Assembly (NCBI RefSeq): GCF_030704825.1
Contig: NZ_JAUYNX010000013.1
Location: 1 to 55,158, forward strand
Source: Brevundimonas sp.
GTDB taxonomy: Bacteria > Pseudomonadota > Alphaproteobacteria > Caulobacterales > Caulobacteraceae
Reading direction: 5' to 3'
Length of the DNA stretch: 55,158 nucleotides
Part shown: positions 27,895-37,093 of the stretch, in pieces
Layout of the letters: every line of letters begins with the position of its first letter
How positions within the stretch are numbered: the stretch's first letter is position 1
The notes under the pieces: generated by a model
Databases searched by the model: none
What the model was told of the DNA's origin: nothing
What the model saw: only the letters and a program-made list of their open reading frames with translations
Translations under genes and position numbers: made by a program

Positions 27895-28386
27895 ATGACC
27901 GACCCCGACATCGCCCCGGCCCCGCGCTCCGCCTCCGGCTACGACCTGACGCCGCCCGACGCGGCCGAGCGCGCGGCGCTGGAGGCGGATCTGTCGCCCG
28001 AGGAGAGGCGGGTGCTGCTGGCGCACGGCACCGAGGCGCCGTTCTGCGGCACCCTGCTGGGCGAGAAACGGGCCGGGGTGTTCTGCTGCCGCGAATGCGG
28101 CCTGCCGCTGTTCCGCACCGGGACCAAGTTCGAGAGCGGCACCGGCTGGCCCAGTTTCACCGAGCCGGTCGATCCGGCGCATGTGAAGGCGATCACGGAC
28201 CGCAGCCACGGCATGACCCGCACCGAGACCCGCTGCGCCCGCTGCGACAGCCATCAGGGCCATGTGTTCCCCGACGGCCCGGGGCCGGGCGGCCTGCGCT
28301 ACTGCATCAACTCCGTCGCCCTGGCCTTCGTCCCCGCGGGCCAACCGCTGCCCGATCCATTACGGCGCGGAGACGGAAGCGCCTGA
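27895..28386 (+). CDS. msrB: Peptide methionine (R)-S-oxide reductase MsrB
   Basis: 163 residues. MsrB reduces the R form of methionine sulfoxide in oxidised proteins. Two CxxC zinc pairs are present (CRECG and CARCD), and the catalytic Cys lies in the conserved RYCINS at the end of the core, which also holds GTGWPSF and GHVFPDG. I chose the ATG at 27895 (MTDPDIAP); the frame continues upstream into the repeat-flanked region but without family sequence. No signal peptide, so it acts in the cytoplasm. Confidence 0.95.
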   Translation: MTDPDIAPAPRSASGYDLTPPDAAERAALEADLSPEERRVLLAHGTEAPFCGTLLGEKRAGVFCCRECGLPLFRTGTKFESGTGWPSFTEPVDPAHVKAITDRSHGMTRTETRCARCDSHQGHVFPDGPGPGGLRYCINSVALAFVPAGQPLPDPLRRGDGSA

Positions 28387-28435
28387 CCTTGGCCGCATTC
28401 AGGGCTAGAGTGTCGTCACCGGTGGAGTTGGGCGC

Positions 28436-28987
28436 ATGGCTGTTTTCGCATTGATACTGGCCGCCGCGCTGGCCGCGTCCGACCCCGATGGAATCGTCGC
28501 CACCGCGCCGGCCACCGCCGTCGATCTGAGCGCCACGGCCCAGCCGACGGCGCCGTCGGTCGAGGGGGCGGTCCAGGAGGCCGTGCCGCACGGCCTGTCG
28601 ACCGACGAACAGATCGAGCGCTGGATGGCCGCGCGCTCGATCGCCGACAAGCCGTGGGCCGAAGCCGTCGAGGAAATCCCGGACGACCGCAAGGTGCACG
28701 GCGAGGTCAGTTTCGGCATCGGCACGGGCGGCTATCGCGACTACGGCGTCGCCATGTCCCTGCCGATCGGCGAGACCGCGCGGCTGGATATCCGCTATCG
28801 CCAGATCGAGAACGGCTATCCGTATGGCGGTTACGGTTACGGTTACGGCTACGGCTATGGCGACCCGTATTTCAGCGACGGCCGTTACGGTCCCGGCCGT
28901 TTGTCCGGCGCGGCGGTGGAGTTCGAAAGCCGCGGCCTGCGTCCGGACGATCGTCCCGACCCGTCGGAGCGCCGGGGCCGGGACTGA
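28436..28987 (+). CDS. Exported protein with a Gly-Tyr repeat
   Basis: 183 residues. A short hydrophobic start (MAVFALILAAALAAS) should act as a signal peptide. Residues about 95-120 contain beta-like strands (VHGEVSFGIGTGGYRDYGVA), followed by a run of Tyr-Gly pairs (YPYGGYGYGYGYGYGDPYF), then an acidic-arginine tail. The DNA of the Tyr-Gly run is a GGYTAC-type short tandem repeat, which can slip. The protein looks periplasmic or surface-bound. I do not recognise the family. Confidence 0.65.
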   Translation: MAVFALILAAALAASDPDGIVATAPATAVDLSATAQPTAPSVEGAVQEAVPHGLSTDEQIERWMAARSIADKPWAEAVEEIPDDRKVHGEVSFGIGTGGYRDYGVAMSLPIGETARLDIRYRQIENGYPYGGYGYGYGYGYGDPYFSDGRYGPGRLSGAAVEFESRGLRPDDRPDPSERRGRD

Positions 28988-29019
28988 TCCGGACCTCCGC
29001 CGCCGTCCGACCGGGCACG

Positions 29020-29048
29020 AAAAAGGGCCGCGCCCCGGGACGCGGCCC
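29020..29048 (-). terminator. Terminator for the gene at 29072
   Basis: Eight-bp stem GGGCCGCG (29025-29032) with CGCGGCCC (29041-29048), followed on the minus strand by five T. It lies 24 bases after the stop of the minus-strand gene, and in the other direction also follows the Gly-Tyr gene but with only two T. Confidence 0.8.
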
Positions 29049-29071
29049 TTCCATATTCGGCGGCTGGTCGA

Positions 29072-29425
29072 TCAGCCGGCGGTGTAGCGGTATTCGGTGA
29101 TTTCGCAGACGTTGATGCGATAGCGCTCCAGCTCGTCGCCGTCCGAGAAGCGCGCCTTGAAGTCGTACAGGCAGGCGCCCGAGCCGTCGTCGATATTGAT
29201 CACCACCGAGGCCCCGTTGCGCAGCACGTCCTGGCCGAGGATGTCTTCCTGCCAGTCGTCCTGCCCCGAGTTGGAGGCGTAGAAATGGGTCATGGTGACG
29301 CCGGTGGCGTTGATGATGCGAACCCGACGATCCTGCCCGTCGTTCGACTGGAAGGCCGAGGTTCCCAGGGCGACGGCCGCCACAGCCGCCGTCAGAAACG
29401 CACGGCGTGCGAAAGTGCTGAACAT
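29072..29425 (-). CDS. Small exported hypothetical protein with Tat-like signal
   Basis: 117 residues. The start MFSTFARRAFLTAAVAAVAL has an arginine pair before the hydrophobic part and AFQ as a possible cut site, like a Tat signal. The mature part (RRVRIINATGVTMTHFYASN, then DVLRNGASVVINIDDGSGAC and CLYDFKARFSDG) resembles a small beta-rich exported family seen in Caulobacter relatives, without known function. AAGGA lies seven bases before the ATG. A terminator follows. Confidence 0.75.
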   Translation of the reverse strand: MFSTFARRAFLTAAVAAVALGTSAFQSNDGQDRRVRIINATGVTMTHFYASNSGQDDWQEDILGQDVLRNGASVVINIDDGSGACLYDFKARFSDGDELERYRINVCEITEYRYTAG

Positions 29426-29589
29426 TTTGATTTCCTTGGAAGTCCGCGCCCCCTTGCGCGAGATTGACGATACCACCGTTGGCCGAACCCTGTCGAGGCG
29501 TCCGGCGCGGGGAAAAGCGGCGGGGCCGCTGGCGGCCGGAACGCGAACGGGGCCCGGCGAAAACGCCGGGCCCCGCAAGGGTTTCAGAG

Positions 29590-29664
<75 letters not shown>

Positions 29665-29763
29665 CTGATCTGAGGAAGCGGCCCTATAGCCAACCGGGGA
29701 CAAAGGGGGAAGACCTGATTTCCCCTGCTTGCGGAAAAGTTCCGGCGCGGGTCTGATCGCGGC

Positions 29764-29946
29764 ATGGACAAGTCCAAGACCGACTCGCCCCGCCCCGAGC
29801 TGCCGGCGACCCTGCCCGACCCCCTGGCGGCGCCGAAAACGCCGGCGACCGCCCGGGCCCAGCGTCTGGCCACGGCGCTGCGCGACAATCTGAAACGGCG
29901 CAAGGCCGCGGCGCGCGCCGGCAAGCCGGTAAAGCCGAGCAACTGA
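29764..29946 (+). CDS. Small basic protein upstream of murA
   Basis: 60 residues. A proline-rich start (PRPELPATLPDPLAAP) is followed by a helical, basic segment RAQRLATALRDNLKRRKAAA and a lysine-rich tail. The helix pattern suggests a nucleic-acid or membrane surface contact, but nothing more can be said. No ribosome site is evident. It lies 100 bases before murA on the same strand. Small basic proteins of this type occur in Caulobacterales from memory; the family has no known role. Confidence 0.55.
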   Translation: MDKSKTDSPRPELPATLPDPLAAPKTPATARAQRLATALRDNLKRRKAAARAGKPVKPSN

Positions 29947-30046
29947 ATGTCATCGACCGGACGGATGTCGGCCTTTCGCAAGGACGGCGGTCCGCGCTAG
30001 ATAGCCGATCCCCCCTTGCGCCCTGCACGGGGTCGCAAGAGACGAC

Positions 30047-31336
30047 ATGGACAGCATCGCCATCACCGGCGGCGCCCGGCTGAACGGAAGCATTCCGATC
30101 AGCGGCGCCAAGAACTCCGCCCTCAAGCTGATGGCCGCCTCGATCCTGACCGATCAGCCGCTGCGGCTGACCAATATGCCGCGCCTGGCGGACACGAAAT
30201 TCCTCGGCCGGCTGCTGCGCGAACTGGGCGTCGAGGTCACCGAGCGCGACGGGGCCGATGGGCAGGAGACGCTGTTTCACGCCGCGACCCTGACCTCGAC
30301 CTTCGCCCCTTACGACCTGGTCCGGCAGATGCGGGCCTCGTTCAACGTGCTGGGGCCGCTGCTGGCGCGCACGGGCGAGGCCAAGGTGTCGCTGCCGGGC
30401 GGCTGCACCATCGGGGCGCGGCCGGTGGATCTGCACCTGCAGGCCCTGACCGCCTTGGGCGCCGAGATCGAGCTGGACGAGGGCTATGTCACCGCCCGGG
30501 CGCCGAACGGCCTGAAGGGGGCGGAGATCGAGTTTCCGTTCGTCTCGGTCGGGGCGACGGAACACGCCCTGCTGGCGGCGGTGCTGGCCGATGGCGTCAC
30601 AGTGCTCCGGAAGGCCGCGCGGGAGCCCGAGATCGGCGATCTGGCCCGCTGCCTGACCGCCATGGGGGCCCGGGTCGAGGGCGTCGACACGGACGAACTG
30701 GTGATCACCGGCGTGCCCTCGCTGGGCGGGGCGACCTGGTCGGTGATTCCCGACCGGATCGAGATGGGTTCCTACGCCGTGGCCGCGGCCATGGCCGGGG
30801 GCGAGGTGCGGCTGACGAAGGCGCGGCCGGAACTGATGACGGCCCTGGGCGCGAAGATGGTCGAGGCCGGGGTCGAGGTGACGCCGACCGCGGACGGGGT
30901 GATCGTGAAGCGCGATCCGGCCGTGCGGTTGAAGGCGGTCAATGTGGCGACCGAGGTCTATCCGGGCTTCGCCACCGACCTGCAGGCCCAGTTCATGGCC
31001 CTGATGACCACGGCCGAGGGCGACAGCGTCATCCACGAGAACATCTTCGAGAACCGCTTCATGCACGCGCCCGAGCTGGCGCGGCTGGGGGCGGACATCC
31101 ACGTCCACGCCGGCGAGGCGGTGGTGCACGGGGTGACGGCGCTGCACGGCGCCCAGGTCATGGCCACGGACCTGCGCGCCTCGGTCAGCCTGGTGATCGC
31201 CGGCCTGGCGGCGGAGGGTGAAACCACGGTCGGCCGCGTCTATCATCTGGACCGCGGCTTCGAACGCCTGGAGGAGAAGCTGGGCGCCTGCGGAGCCGAT
31301 ATCCGCCGGATCAAGGGCGACGAGCATGAGCACTGA
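30047..31336 (+). CDS. murA: UDP-N-acetylglucosamine 1-carboxyvinyltransferase
   Basis: 429 residues, normal length. MurA adds enolpyruvate to UDP-GlcNAc, the first committed step of peptidoglycan synthesis. The N-terminal [15 protein letters not shown] loop binds substrate, and the catalytic Cys120 lies in [15 protein letters not shown]; this Cys is the one attacked by fosfomycin, so the enzyme should be sensitive. It overlaps the start of the DUF2948 gene by 11 bases, the first of a chain of overlapping genes. Confidence 0.97.
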   Translation: MDSIAITGGARLNGSIPISGAKNSALKLMAASILTDQPLRLTNMPRLADTKFLGRLLRELGVEVTERDGADGQETLFHAATLTSTFAPYDLVRQMRASFNVLGPLLARTGEAKVSLPGGCTIGARPVDLHLQALTALGAEIELDEGYVTARAPNGLKGAEIEFPFVSVGATEHALLAAVLADGVTVLRKAAREPEIGDLARCLTAMGARVEGVDTDELVITGVPSLGGATWSVIPDRIEMGSYAVAAAMAGGEVRLTKARPELMTALGAKMVEAGVEVTPTADGVIVKRDPAVRLKAVNVATEVYPGFATDLQAQFMALMTTAEGDSVIHENIFENRFMHAPELARLGADIHVHAGEAVVHGVTALHGAQVMATDLRASVSLVIAGLAAEGETTVGRVYHLDRGFERLEEKLGACGADIRRIKGDEHEH

Positions 31337-31805
31337 GGCCCGGGGAGACGGAGCGGAGCAGGCGGCGCGGACGCCGCCGGAGCCCCTGCGCCTGCTGGCC
31401 GAGGACGCCGACGACCTGTCCATCATCTCGGCGGCCCTGCAGGACGCCATCCTGCGGCCGGTCGACATCGTCTGGGAGCCGACGGCGCGGCGGGTGACGC
31501 TGAAGCTGAGCCGGTTCTGCTGGGAGTGCGGCGGCACGCGGGTGATGGCGGCGATGCAGTTCGGCGACGTGATCGCGGTCAAGAGCCGGCGCCTGCCGCG
31601 CCTGCCGGAAAGCGCCCTGGAGCTGCTGGCCATGGATTTCGCGCCGGACGAGGCGCCGGGCGGGCGGGTCCTGCTGATGTTCGCGGGCGGCGGCGACCTG
31701 CGCATCGACGTGGAATGCCTGGACGCGGTGCTGACCGACCTGTCGGAACGCTGGCCGGCCAGGGTGGCCCCGACCCATCTGGACCAGCCGGCGGATCCGG
31801 CGTGA
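31326..31805 (+). CDS. DUF2948-family protein
   Basis: 159 residues, with start ATG at 31326 inside the end of murA. A first part ([20 protein letters not shown]) is followed by [11 protein letters not shown] and the closing [21 protein letters not shown], features of the DUF2948 family, which in alphaproteobacteria lies beside murA and UPF0262. Function unknown. The stop overlaps the next start as GTGA, so translation is coupled. Likely soluble. Confidence 0.85.
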   Translation: MSTEARGDGAEQAARTPPEPLRLLAEDADDLSIISAALQDAILRPVDIVWEPTARRVTLKLSRFCWECGGTRVMAAMQFGDVIAVKSRRLPRLPESALELLAMDFAPDEAPGGRVLLMFAGGGDLRIDVECLDAVLTDLSERWPARVAPTHLDQPADPA

Positions 31806-32266
31806 GCGAGCATCGGCTGGCCTCGGTCGAACTGGACGCCGCGACCCTGCCGGCCGCGACCGCCGAGATCGAGCACGAGCGGAGGGTGGCCATCTTCGAC
31901 CTGGTCGAGAAGAACAGTTTCGAACCGGCGGGGGCGGCGGGCGGGCCTTACGGGCTGAAGCTGGCGCTGGTGGACGGGCGGCTGGCGTTCGAGATCACGG
32001 GGCCGGATTTCCACCGGGTCCATGGCCTGTCGCTGACGCCGCTGAACAAGGTGGTGAAGGACTATATCGCCATCTGCGACAGCTACTACGAAGCCCTGCG
32101 CGGCACGTCTCCGTCCCAGATCGAGGCCGTCGACATGGGCCGGCGCGGCCTGCACAACGAAGGCGCCGAGCTGCTGAAGGCCCGGCTGGACGGCAAGATC
32201 GCCGTCGACCACGAGACGGCGCGGCGGCTGTTTACCCTGGTGACGGCGTTGTACCGGCGCGGTTGA
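31802..32266 (+). CDS. UPF0262-family protein
   Basis: 154 residues from a GTG at 31802, overlapping the previous stop. It shows the UPF0262 pattern: [17 protein letters not shown], then [16 protein letters not shown] and [20 protein letters not shown], and a final [17 protein letters not shown]. The family is alphaproteobacterial and of unknown role. It is read with murA and DUF2948, which suggests a cell-envelope or growth function, though this is only context. Confidence 0.88.
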   Translation: MSEHRLASVELDAATLPAATAEIEHERRVAIFDLVEKNSFEPAGAAGGPYGLKLALVDGRLAFEITGPDFHRVHGLSLTPLNKVVKDYIAICDSYYEALRGTSPSQIEAVDMGRRGLHNEGAELLKARLDGKIAVDHETARRLFTLVTALYRRG

Positions 32267-32369
32267 TCTCGACTATCCCGGCGTTTTCGGGCATTAGGCC
32301 CGCTCTTTTCGACGCGCGCTTTCGCCCGGCGCGCGTCCTGACTCGTATTCACAGGGCGCGAGAGGCCGC

Positions 32370-32591
32370 ATGGCTAAGGAAGAACTGCTCGAGTTTCCCG
32401 GCGTCGTCAGCGAACTGCTGCCGAATGCGACGTTCCGCGTGCTGCTCGAGGGCAACGACCACGAGATCATCGCCCACACGGCGGGCAAGATGCGCAAGAA
32501 CCGCATCCGCGTGCTGGCCGGCGACAAGGTCCTGGTCGAGATGACGCCCTATGACCTGACCAAGGGCCGCATCACCTACCGCTTCAAGTAA
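32370..32591 (+). CDS. infA: Translation initiation factor IF-1
   Basis: 73 residues with the S1/OB fold of IF-1: [40 protein letters not shown] and the end [11 protein letters not shown]. It binds the ribosomal A site during initiation. It lies 103 bases after UPF0262 and ten bases before the maf start, with the ribosome site for maf in between. Confidence 0.98.
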   Translation: MAKEELLEFPGVVSELLPNATFRVLLEGNDHEIIAHTAGKMRKNRIRVLAGDKVLVEMTPYDLTKGRITYRFK

Positions 32592-32601
32592 GGGGGCGCG
32601 C

Positions 32602-33177
32602 TTGTCGCGTCCCGAACTCGTGCTGGCCTCGGCCAGCCCGCGCCGCATCGAACTGCTGGCGCTGGTCGGGATCACGCCCGACCGCGTCGATCCCGCCGAC
32701 ATCGACGAGACCCCGCTGAAGGACGAGACGCCGTCGCGCCTCGCCGCGCGGCTGGCCGTCGCCAAATCGCAGGTCGCCGCCGCCCGCTCGCCGGACGCGG
32801 TGGTTCTGGCCGCCGACACGGTGGTGGCCGTGGGCCGGCGCCTGCTGGAAAAGGCCGCCGACGAGGCCGAGGCGACACGGTTCCTGAATCTGCTGTCGGG
32901 CCGCAATCACCGGGTCTTCACCGGGGTGGCCGTGACCGCCGCCGGGCGCACGACGCGGCGGGTGGTCGACACCCGGGTGTCGTTCAAGGTTCTGTCCGAC
33001 GCCGAGATCGCCGCCTATGTCGCCTCGGGGGAATGGCGGGGCAAGGCGGGCGGATACGGCATCCAGGGCCGGGCCGGGGCCTTCGTCACCCGTCTGGTCG
33101 GCAGCTATCCGGCCGTCATGGGCCTGCCGCTGTTCGAGACGGTCAATCTGCTGAACGGCGCGGGCTGGCGGCCGTGA
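32602..33177 (+). CDS. maf: Maf-type nucleotide pyrophosphatase
   Basis: 191 residues from a TTG (AGGGGG six bases upstream). The Maf signature SASPRRIELL is at the start, and ADTVVAVGRRLLEKAADEAEA and the SGRNHRVFTGVAV stretch are also present. Maf proteins hydrolyse non-canonical or excess nucleoside triphosphates and are linked with septum control. The stop overlaps the RNase gene as GTGA. Which nucleotide is cut cannot be told. Confidence 0.93.
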   Translation: MSRPELVLASASPRRIELLALVGITPDRVDPADIDETPLKDETPSRLAARLAVAKSQVAAARSPDAVVLAADTVVAVGRRLLEKAADEAEATRFLNLLSGRNHRVFTGVAVTAAGRTTRRVVDTRVSFKVLSDAEIAAYVASGEWRGKAGGYGIQGRAGAFVTRLVGSYPAVMGLPLFETVNLLNGAGWRP

Positions 33178-34205
33178 GCGTCGAGGTCTTCCTCGACGAC
33201 ACGCCCGGCGAGGTCCGGGGCGTGATCGCGCGGGACGGCCGGTTCGAACATCTCCTGATCCAGCGCGACGACGACGTGGCCGAACACCGGCTCGGCGCGC
33301 GCTGCGTCGGGCGCATCGCCGAGGTCCATCCGGGGCTGAAGGGCGGCTTCGTCGATCTGGACGCGCTGCTGTTCGGCTTCCTGCCGTTCCGGGGCCAGGA
33401 GCGGCTGGCGGTCGGACAGAAGGTCGAGGTCGAGGTTTCGGCCGAGCCGCGCGAGGGCAAGGGGCCGACGCTGCGCCTGATCGGCCCGGGGCAGGGGGCT
33501 CCGCGCCTGGTCGCGCCCGGCCCGACGGTGGCCGAGACCCTGGCGCGGCTGGCCCCGGGCGTGGAGCCGGCGACCGGTCTGGCCGCCATTCAGGCCAGCT
33601 GGGACGCGGAGGAGGAGGCGGGCTGGCCCGGCGAAGTGTTCGCCGACACCGGGCTGGACGTGATGGTGCAGCGGACGCGGGCGCTGATCGCGGTCGACCT
33701 GGATCTGGCTCCCGCGCCCGGCGTGGCCTTCGGGGCGCCGGCGCGGACGCGGGCGAATCGGCAGGGGCTGTTCGCGGCGGCGCGCATGATCCGGTTGAAG
33801 CGCTGGGGCGGCCTCGTGGCGATCGACCTGCTCGGAACGGGCCAGGACGGCGACGTCGTCATGGCGGCGGCGAAACAGGCGTTCGGCGGCGATCCGGAGG
33901 TGGTGTTCGGGCCGGTCAACCGGTTCGGCGTGCTGCAACTGGCCCTGCCGTGGCGGCTGACCCCGCTGGAAGAGGTGCTGAGCGAGCCCGGGGGGCGGCG
34001 CCGGGCGGCGCAGCGGGCCCAGGATGCGGTGCGCAGCCTGAGGCACAGCCTGCTGTCGGACACCGCCACGGCGCGGGTCACCCTGCGTTGCGCGCCGGAC
34101 GAGGCGGCGCTGGCGGCGCCGCTGGTGGCGAAACTGGGGCCGCGGGCCCATCTGATCGCCGATCCGGCGATCGGGCCGGGCGCCTTCACCTGGCGAGAGG
34201 GATGA
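33174..34205 (+). CDS. RNase E/G-family protein (short form)
   Basis: 343 residues from a GTG at 33174. The S1-like part is seen (RVGRIAEVHPGLKGGFVDL-like: GARCVGRIAEVHPGLKGGFV), followed by an RNase H-like segment and the metal site region with VDLD and AIDLL. It is shorter than RNase E or G, lacking the Zn-link and degradosome tail. In Caulobacterales such a gene follows maf. It may mature or decay RNA, or be partly inactive. The start overlaps maf, and the stop overlaps yacG as ATGA. Confidence 0.8.
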   Translation: MSVEVFLDDTPGEVRGVIARDGRFEHLLIQRDDDVAEHRLGARCVGRIAEVHPGLKGGFVDLDALLFGFLPFRGQERLAVGQKVEVEVSAEPREGKGPTLRLIGPGQGAPRLVAPGPTVAETLARLAPGVEPATGLAAIQASWDAEEEAGWPGEVFADTGLDVMVQRTRALIAVDLDLAPAPGVAFGAPARTRANRQGLFAAARMIRLKRWGGLVAIDLLGTGQDGDVVMAAAKQAFGGDPEVVFGPVNRFGVLQLALPWRLTPLEEVLSEPGGRRRAAQRAQDAVRSLRHSLLSDTATARVTLRCAPDEAALAAPLVAKLGPRAHLIADPAIGPGAFTWREG

Positions 34206-34372
34206 CCATGGCCGCCTGTCCCATCTGCCGCCGCCACCCGGCGGACCCGGTCTACAAACCCTTCTGTTCCAAGCGTTGCGCCGACGTCGATCTGCAGCGC
34301 TGGTTCACCGGCGGATACATCCTGCCGGACAGCGGCGGGGACGTCCCGAAGGGCGACCACGACGAAGAGTGA
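34202..34372 (+). CDS. yacG: YacG-type zinc protein (gyrase inhibitor family)
   Basis: 56 residues. The zinc site is CPICRRHP ... FCSKRCADVDLQRW, four Cys in the CxxC...CxxxC order of YacG, which in E. coli binds GyrB and blocks DNA binding. The ATG at 34202 overlaps the RNase stop (ATGA), so it is translated together with the two genes upstream. The C-terminal acidic tail (DVPKGDHDEE) is usual for the family. Confidence 0.92.
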   Translation: MTMAACPICRRHPADPVYKPFCSKRCADVDLQRWFTGGYILPDSGGDVPKGDHDEE

Positions 34373-34436
34373 CCGGACGGCTGGACACCCCCGAACCGCT
34401 CGCCTATAGACCCCCCCTCGCGCGAGCGGACGGCTT

Positions 34437-34512
34437 GCCTGGGTAGCTCAGTTGGTAGAGCAGCGGATTGAAAATCCGCGTGTCGGTGGTTCGAATCCGC
34501 CCCCAGGCACCA
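34437..34512 (+). tRNA. tRNA-Phe (anticodon GAA)
   Basis: 76 bases: acceptor GCCTGGG/CCCAGGC, loop with GAA in ATTGAAAAT, T loop TTCGAAT, encoded CCA. GAA decodes UUC and UUU. It lies between yacG and the exbB leader. Confidence 0.95.
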
Positions 34513-34895
34513 TCGCCTTTTCCCGATCGGGGAAACCGGCGCCCGATCATCATCAAAATGTCGCCTTTGGCCGGAATCTTCGGCTTCGGACGCGTTGGCT
34601 CCCTTGCGAGGGGAAAAGCGCCGTCGCGCACTTGACGCTCTGGTATGCGTTCGCCAAAGGAGCTTGACCGCGTTCCTTTGCGGGCAGTTGATGGAGGCGG
34701 GGAAAACGGTTTCCCCCAGTCTGTCGGCGCCGCGCCGGAAGCCATTCGGCAACCGGAAGCGTCAGGAGGCGTTCCAGAGATCGGGGTTCCTTGACCCCGC
34801 ATCCGCGGACAAGAATTTCATCGAGGACGGTCGTCGTCTGCGGCCGTTTCTTTTGGGTTCCACAAGTCAGACCAAACAGCAGGAACTGGCGAACT
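34513..34895 (+). other. Leader region before exbB, no gene seen
   Basis: 383 bases without a convincing gene. A palindrome (TTTCCC-GATCG-GGGAAA at about 34519-34535) lies just after tRNA-Phe. Otherwise I see no clear sigma-70 promoter or regulator site; a Fur-type box was looked for and not found by eye. The length suggests that control of the TonB operon is here. Confidence 0.5.
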
Positions 34896-35795
34896 ATGTT
34901 CGATATCAAGAAGACCAACATCCTCCTGGCCATGGCCGCCGCCGGCGTCCTCATGGCCGGCACGCCGGTTCTCGCGCAGGATGCTCCCGCCGCCGATCCG
35001 GCCGCCGCCGCCGCCGCTCCGGCTCCCGCCGCCGCGACCACGGCCGCTCCCGAAGCCGCTCCGGCGGCGGACCCGGCCGCTCCCGCCGTCGTCGGCGGCG
35101 AAAGCCACGGCAAGATGACCCCGGCCAGCATGTTCATGGACGCCGACCCGGTCGTTAAGACCGTGATGATCGGCCTGGTTCTGGCCTCGATCTTCACCTG
35201 GGTGCTGCTGCTCATCAAGATCTTCGAGTTCGGCTCGCTGAACCGCCGCACCGACCAGTTCCTGGAAACCTTCCGCCAGACCCGCACCATCGCGGACATG
35301 CGCCGGGTGGCCACCTCGGACGAGTTCGACGGCAACCCGCTGGCCGACATGGCCGCCGCGGCGACCGACGAAATCGAGCTTTCCCGTCAGGCGGGCCTCT
35401 CGGTCACCGGCGACCACGCCGACTCGGCCCTGATGCGCGCCCAGCAAGCCGTCGCCGCGGTTCAGGCCGGCCTGGCCAAGCGCCTGTCGGGCGGCCAGCA
35501 ATTCATGGCCTCGGTGGGTTCGACCGGTCCGTTCATCGGCCTGTTCGGCACCGTGTACGGGATCATGAACTCCTTCATCGGCATCGCGAACACCAACACG
35601 ACCAACCTGGCCGTCGTCGCCCCCGGCATCGCCGAGGCGCTGCTGGCCACCGGCATCGGTCTGTTCGCGGCCATCCCGGCGGTTATCTTCTACAACTACT
35701 TCAACACCCGCATCTCGGCGTACGGCACCCGTTCGGACGGCTTCTCGGCCGAACTGACCAACGCCATCTCGCGTAACCTCGACAAGGGAGCGTAA
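34896..35795 (+). CDS. exbB: ExbB/TolQ-family proton channel protein with extended N-terminus
   Basis: 299 residues. A signal-like start ([20 protein letters not shown], cut after VLAQ) is followed by an Ala/Pro-rich 70-residue stretch, then the ExbB core with three helices. The core marks [18 protein letters not shown] and [20 protein letters not shown] are in place. ExbB forms the pentameric channel that uses the proton gradient to drive TonB. The long exported N-terminus is typical of alphaproteobacterial ExbB. AGGA lies upstream at a long spacing. exbD follows after five bases and tonB after that, a full operon. Confidence 0.93.
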   Translation: MFDIKKTNILLAMAAAGVLMAGTPVLAQDAPAADPAAAAAAPAPAAATTAAPEAAPAADPAAPAVVGGESHGKMTPASMFMDADPVVKTVMIGLVLASIFTWVLLLIKIFEFGSLNRRTDQFLETFRQTRTIADMRRVATSDEFDGNPLADMAAAATDEIELSRQAGLSVTGDHADSALMRAQQAVAAVQAGLAKRLSGGQQFMASVGSTGPFIGLFGTVYGIMNSFIGIANTNTTNLAVVAPGIAEALLATGIGLFAAIPAVIFYNYFNTRISAYGTRSDGFSAELTNAISRNLDKGA

Positions 35796-35800
35796 GCTCG

Positions 35801-36238
35801 ATGGCCGCCAAACTTTCAGGCGGCGGCGGCGGCAAGTACCAAGTCGAGCAGAACAGCGAGATCAATGTCACGCCCTTCGTGGACATCATGCTGGTTCTGC
35901 TCATCATCTTCATGGTGGCGGCCCCTCTTGCCGCTCCATCCGTGGAAGTGAAACTGCCGCGCGCCGTTGCTCCGCTCCAGGCTAACCCGCCGACTCCGAT
36001 CTACATCTCGATCCAGAGCAACGGGCAGGCCTATCTCGGTGACGGCGCCGTCGAACTGGACCAGATCGGTTCGGAGCTGACGGCCCAGATCGGACGTCGC
36101 AATCCCGCCGACGAACGCATCTTCATCCGTGCCGACCGCACGACCCGATACGGCGACTTCATGCAGGTCATGAACTCGCTCCAGGACAACGGCTTCTACA
36201 GCGTGGCCCTGGTCGGTGAAGATACGGCGCGTGAGTAG
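35801..36238 (+). CDS. exbD: ExbD biopolymer transport protein (operon copy)
   Basis: 145 residues: NSEINVTPFVDIMLVLLIIF membrane segment with the essential Asp, then a periplasmic domain ending SVALVGEDTARE. It completes the ExbB-ExbD channel; TonB follows 14 bases later. It differs more from the two orphan copies at the left edge than they do from each other, for example APSVEVKLPRA versus ATVSIKLDLPP after the helix. Confidence 0.95.
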   Translation: MAAKLSGGGGGKYQVEQNSEINVTPFVDIMLVLLIIFMVAAPLAAPSVEVKLPRAVAPLQANPPTPIYISIQSNGQAYLGDGAVELDQIGSELTAQIGRRNPADERIFIRADRTTRYGDFMQVMNSLQDNGFYSVALVGEDTARE

Positions 36239-36252
36239 GAACCGGTGAGATC

Positions 36253-36966
36253 ATGACAGACATCGAATATCACCGGTCCAGGTACGACGCGCCGAAGGTC
36301 AAGGGCTTCCTCGGAGTCCCTCCTGGCGTGCTGCTGATCAGCATTCTGATCGTCAGCATCCTGTTCGCCATCCTGGCCTTCTACTTCATCAACGCCCGGT
36401 TCAAGTTGCGCGAGGTCAACTATTCCGACGACGCCGTCGACGTGGAGATCATCGAGCCGATCCCGCCGCCGCCGCCGCCGCCGCCGCCTCCGCCGCCTGA
36501 CACGCCCCCGCCGCCCAAGCTGCAGGTGCGTCCGCCGGTCCTCGTTCCCAACGCGCCGCCGCCTCCGGTGACGCTGCCGATCGAGCCGACCAAGAAGGAA
36601 GACCGGGTCGAATACACGGGTCCGCCCGTCATCGTCCCCGGCCCGCCGCCGCCCCCGGCTCCTCCGGCTCCGCCGCGTCCCTCGGTCGTGACGAACCCGG
36701 CCTGGGCCCGTCAAGCGCCGCCGGAATATCCGGAACGCGCCCTGTCGCGCGGCGTAGACGGCGGACGCGTCCGCGTCAGCTGCGCCCTGCAGCCGAACGG
36801 CAGCATGAGCGACTGCCGCGTGGTCTCGGAAGACCCCACGGGCATGGGCTTCGGCGCGGCCGCCCTGGCCGCCGCCCGCCGCTCGCGGGTGACGCCCGGC
36901 ACGGTCGACGGCGCCGCCGTCGGGGCCCGGGTGGAGTACAATGTGCGGTTCCGGGCCCCCGAGTAA
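36253..36966 (+). CDS. tonB: TonB energy-transduction protein
   Basis: 237 residues: cytoplasmic start, one membrane helix (GVLLISILIVSILFAILAFY), then a long proline-rich periplasmic arm with a run of about 13 Pro, and the C-terminal TonB domain (PPEYPERALSRGVDGGRVRV, AAARRSRVTPGTVDG). It carries energy from ExbBD to outer-membrane receptors. The C-terminal domain has two Cys (SCALQPNG and SDCRVVSED), a common feature in this group. A strong terminator lies 26 bases after the stop. Confidence 0.95.
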   Translation: MTDIEYHRSRYDAPKVKGFLGVPPGVLLISILIVSILFAILAFYFINARFKLREVNYSDDAVDVEIIEPIPPPPPPPPPPPPDTPPPPKLQVRPPVLVPNAPPPPVTLPIEPTKKEDRVEYTGPPVIVPGPPPPPAPPAPPRPSVVTNPAWARQAPPEYPERALSRGVDGGRVRVSCALQPNGSMSDCRVVSEDPTGMGFGAAALAAARRSRVTPGTVDGAAVGARVEYNVRFRAPE

Positions 36967-36991
36967 GCCTGATCCTCGCGTGTATCGTCAG

Positions 36992-37022
36992 CGCCCCGGA
37001 GGTTCCGCCTCCGGGGCGTTTT
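36992..37022 (+). terminator. Terminator of the exbB-exbD-tonB operon
   Basis: Perfect 11-bp stem CGCCCCGGAGG/CCTCCGGGGCG (36992-37002 and 37008-37018) with a five-base loop, followed by TTTT. Confidence 0.92.
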
Positions 37023-37093
37023 CGTCTGGCCGGGCGGGAGCGTTTGGGGGGACCGGCGCGTTGTCGCCCCGACCGTCCCCGGAGACACGACCC

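Noticed and set aside
34513..34895. Fur box or other iron-control site before exbB
   Set aside because: No stretch resembling the alternating AT-rich Fur consensus was seen. The operon may be controlled in another way.
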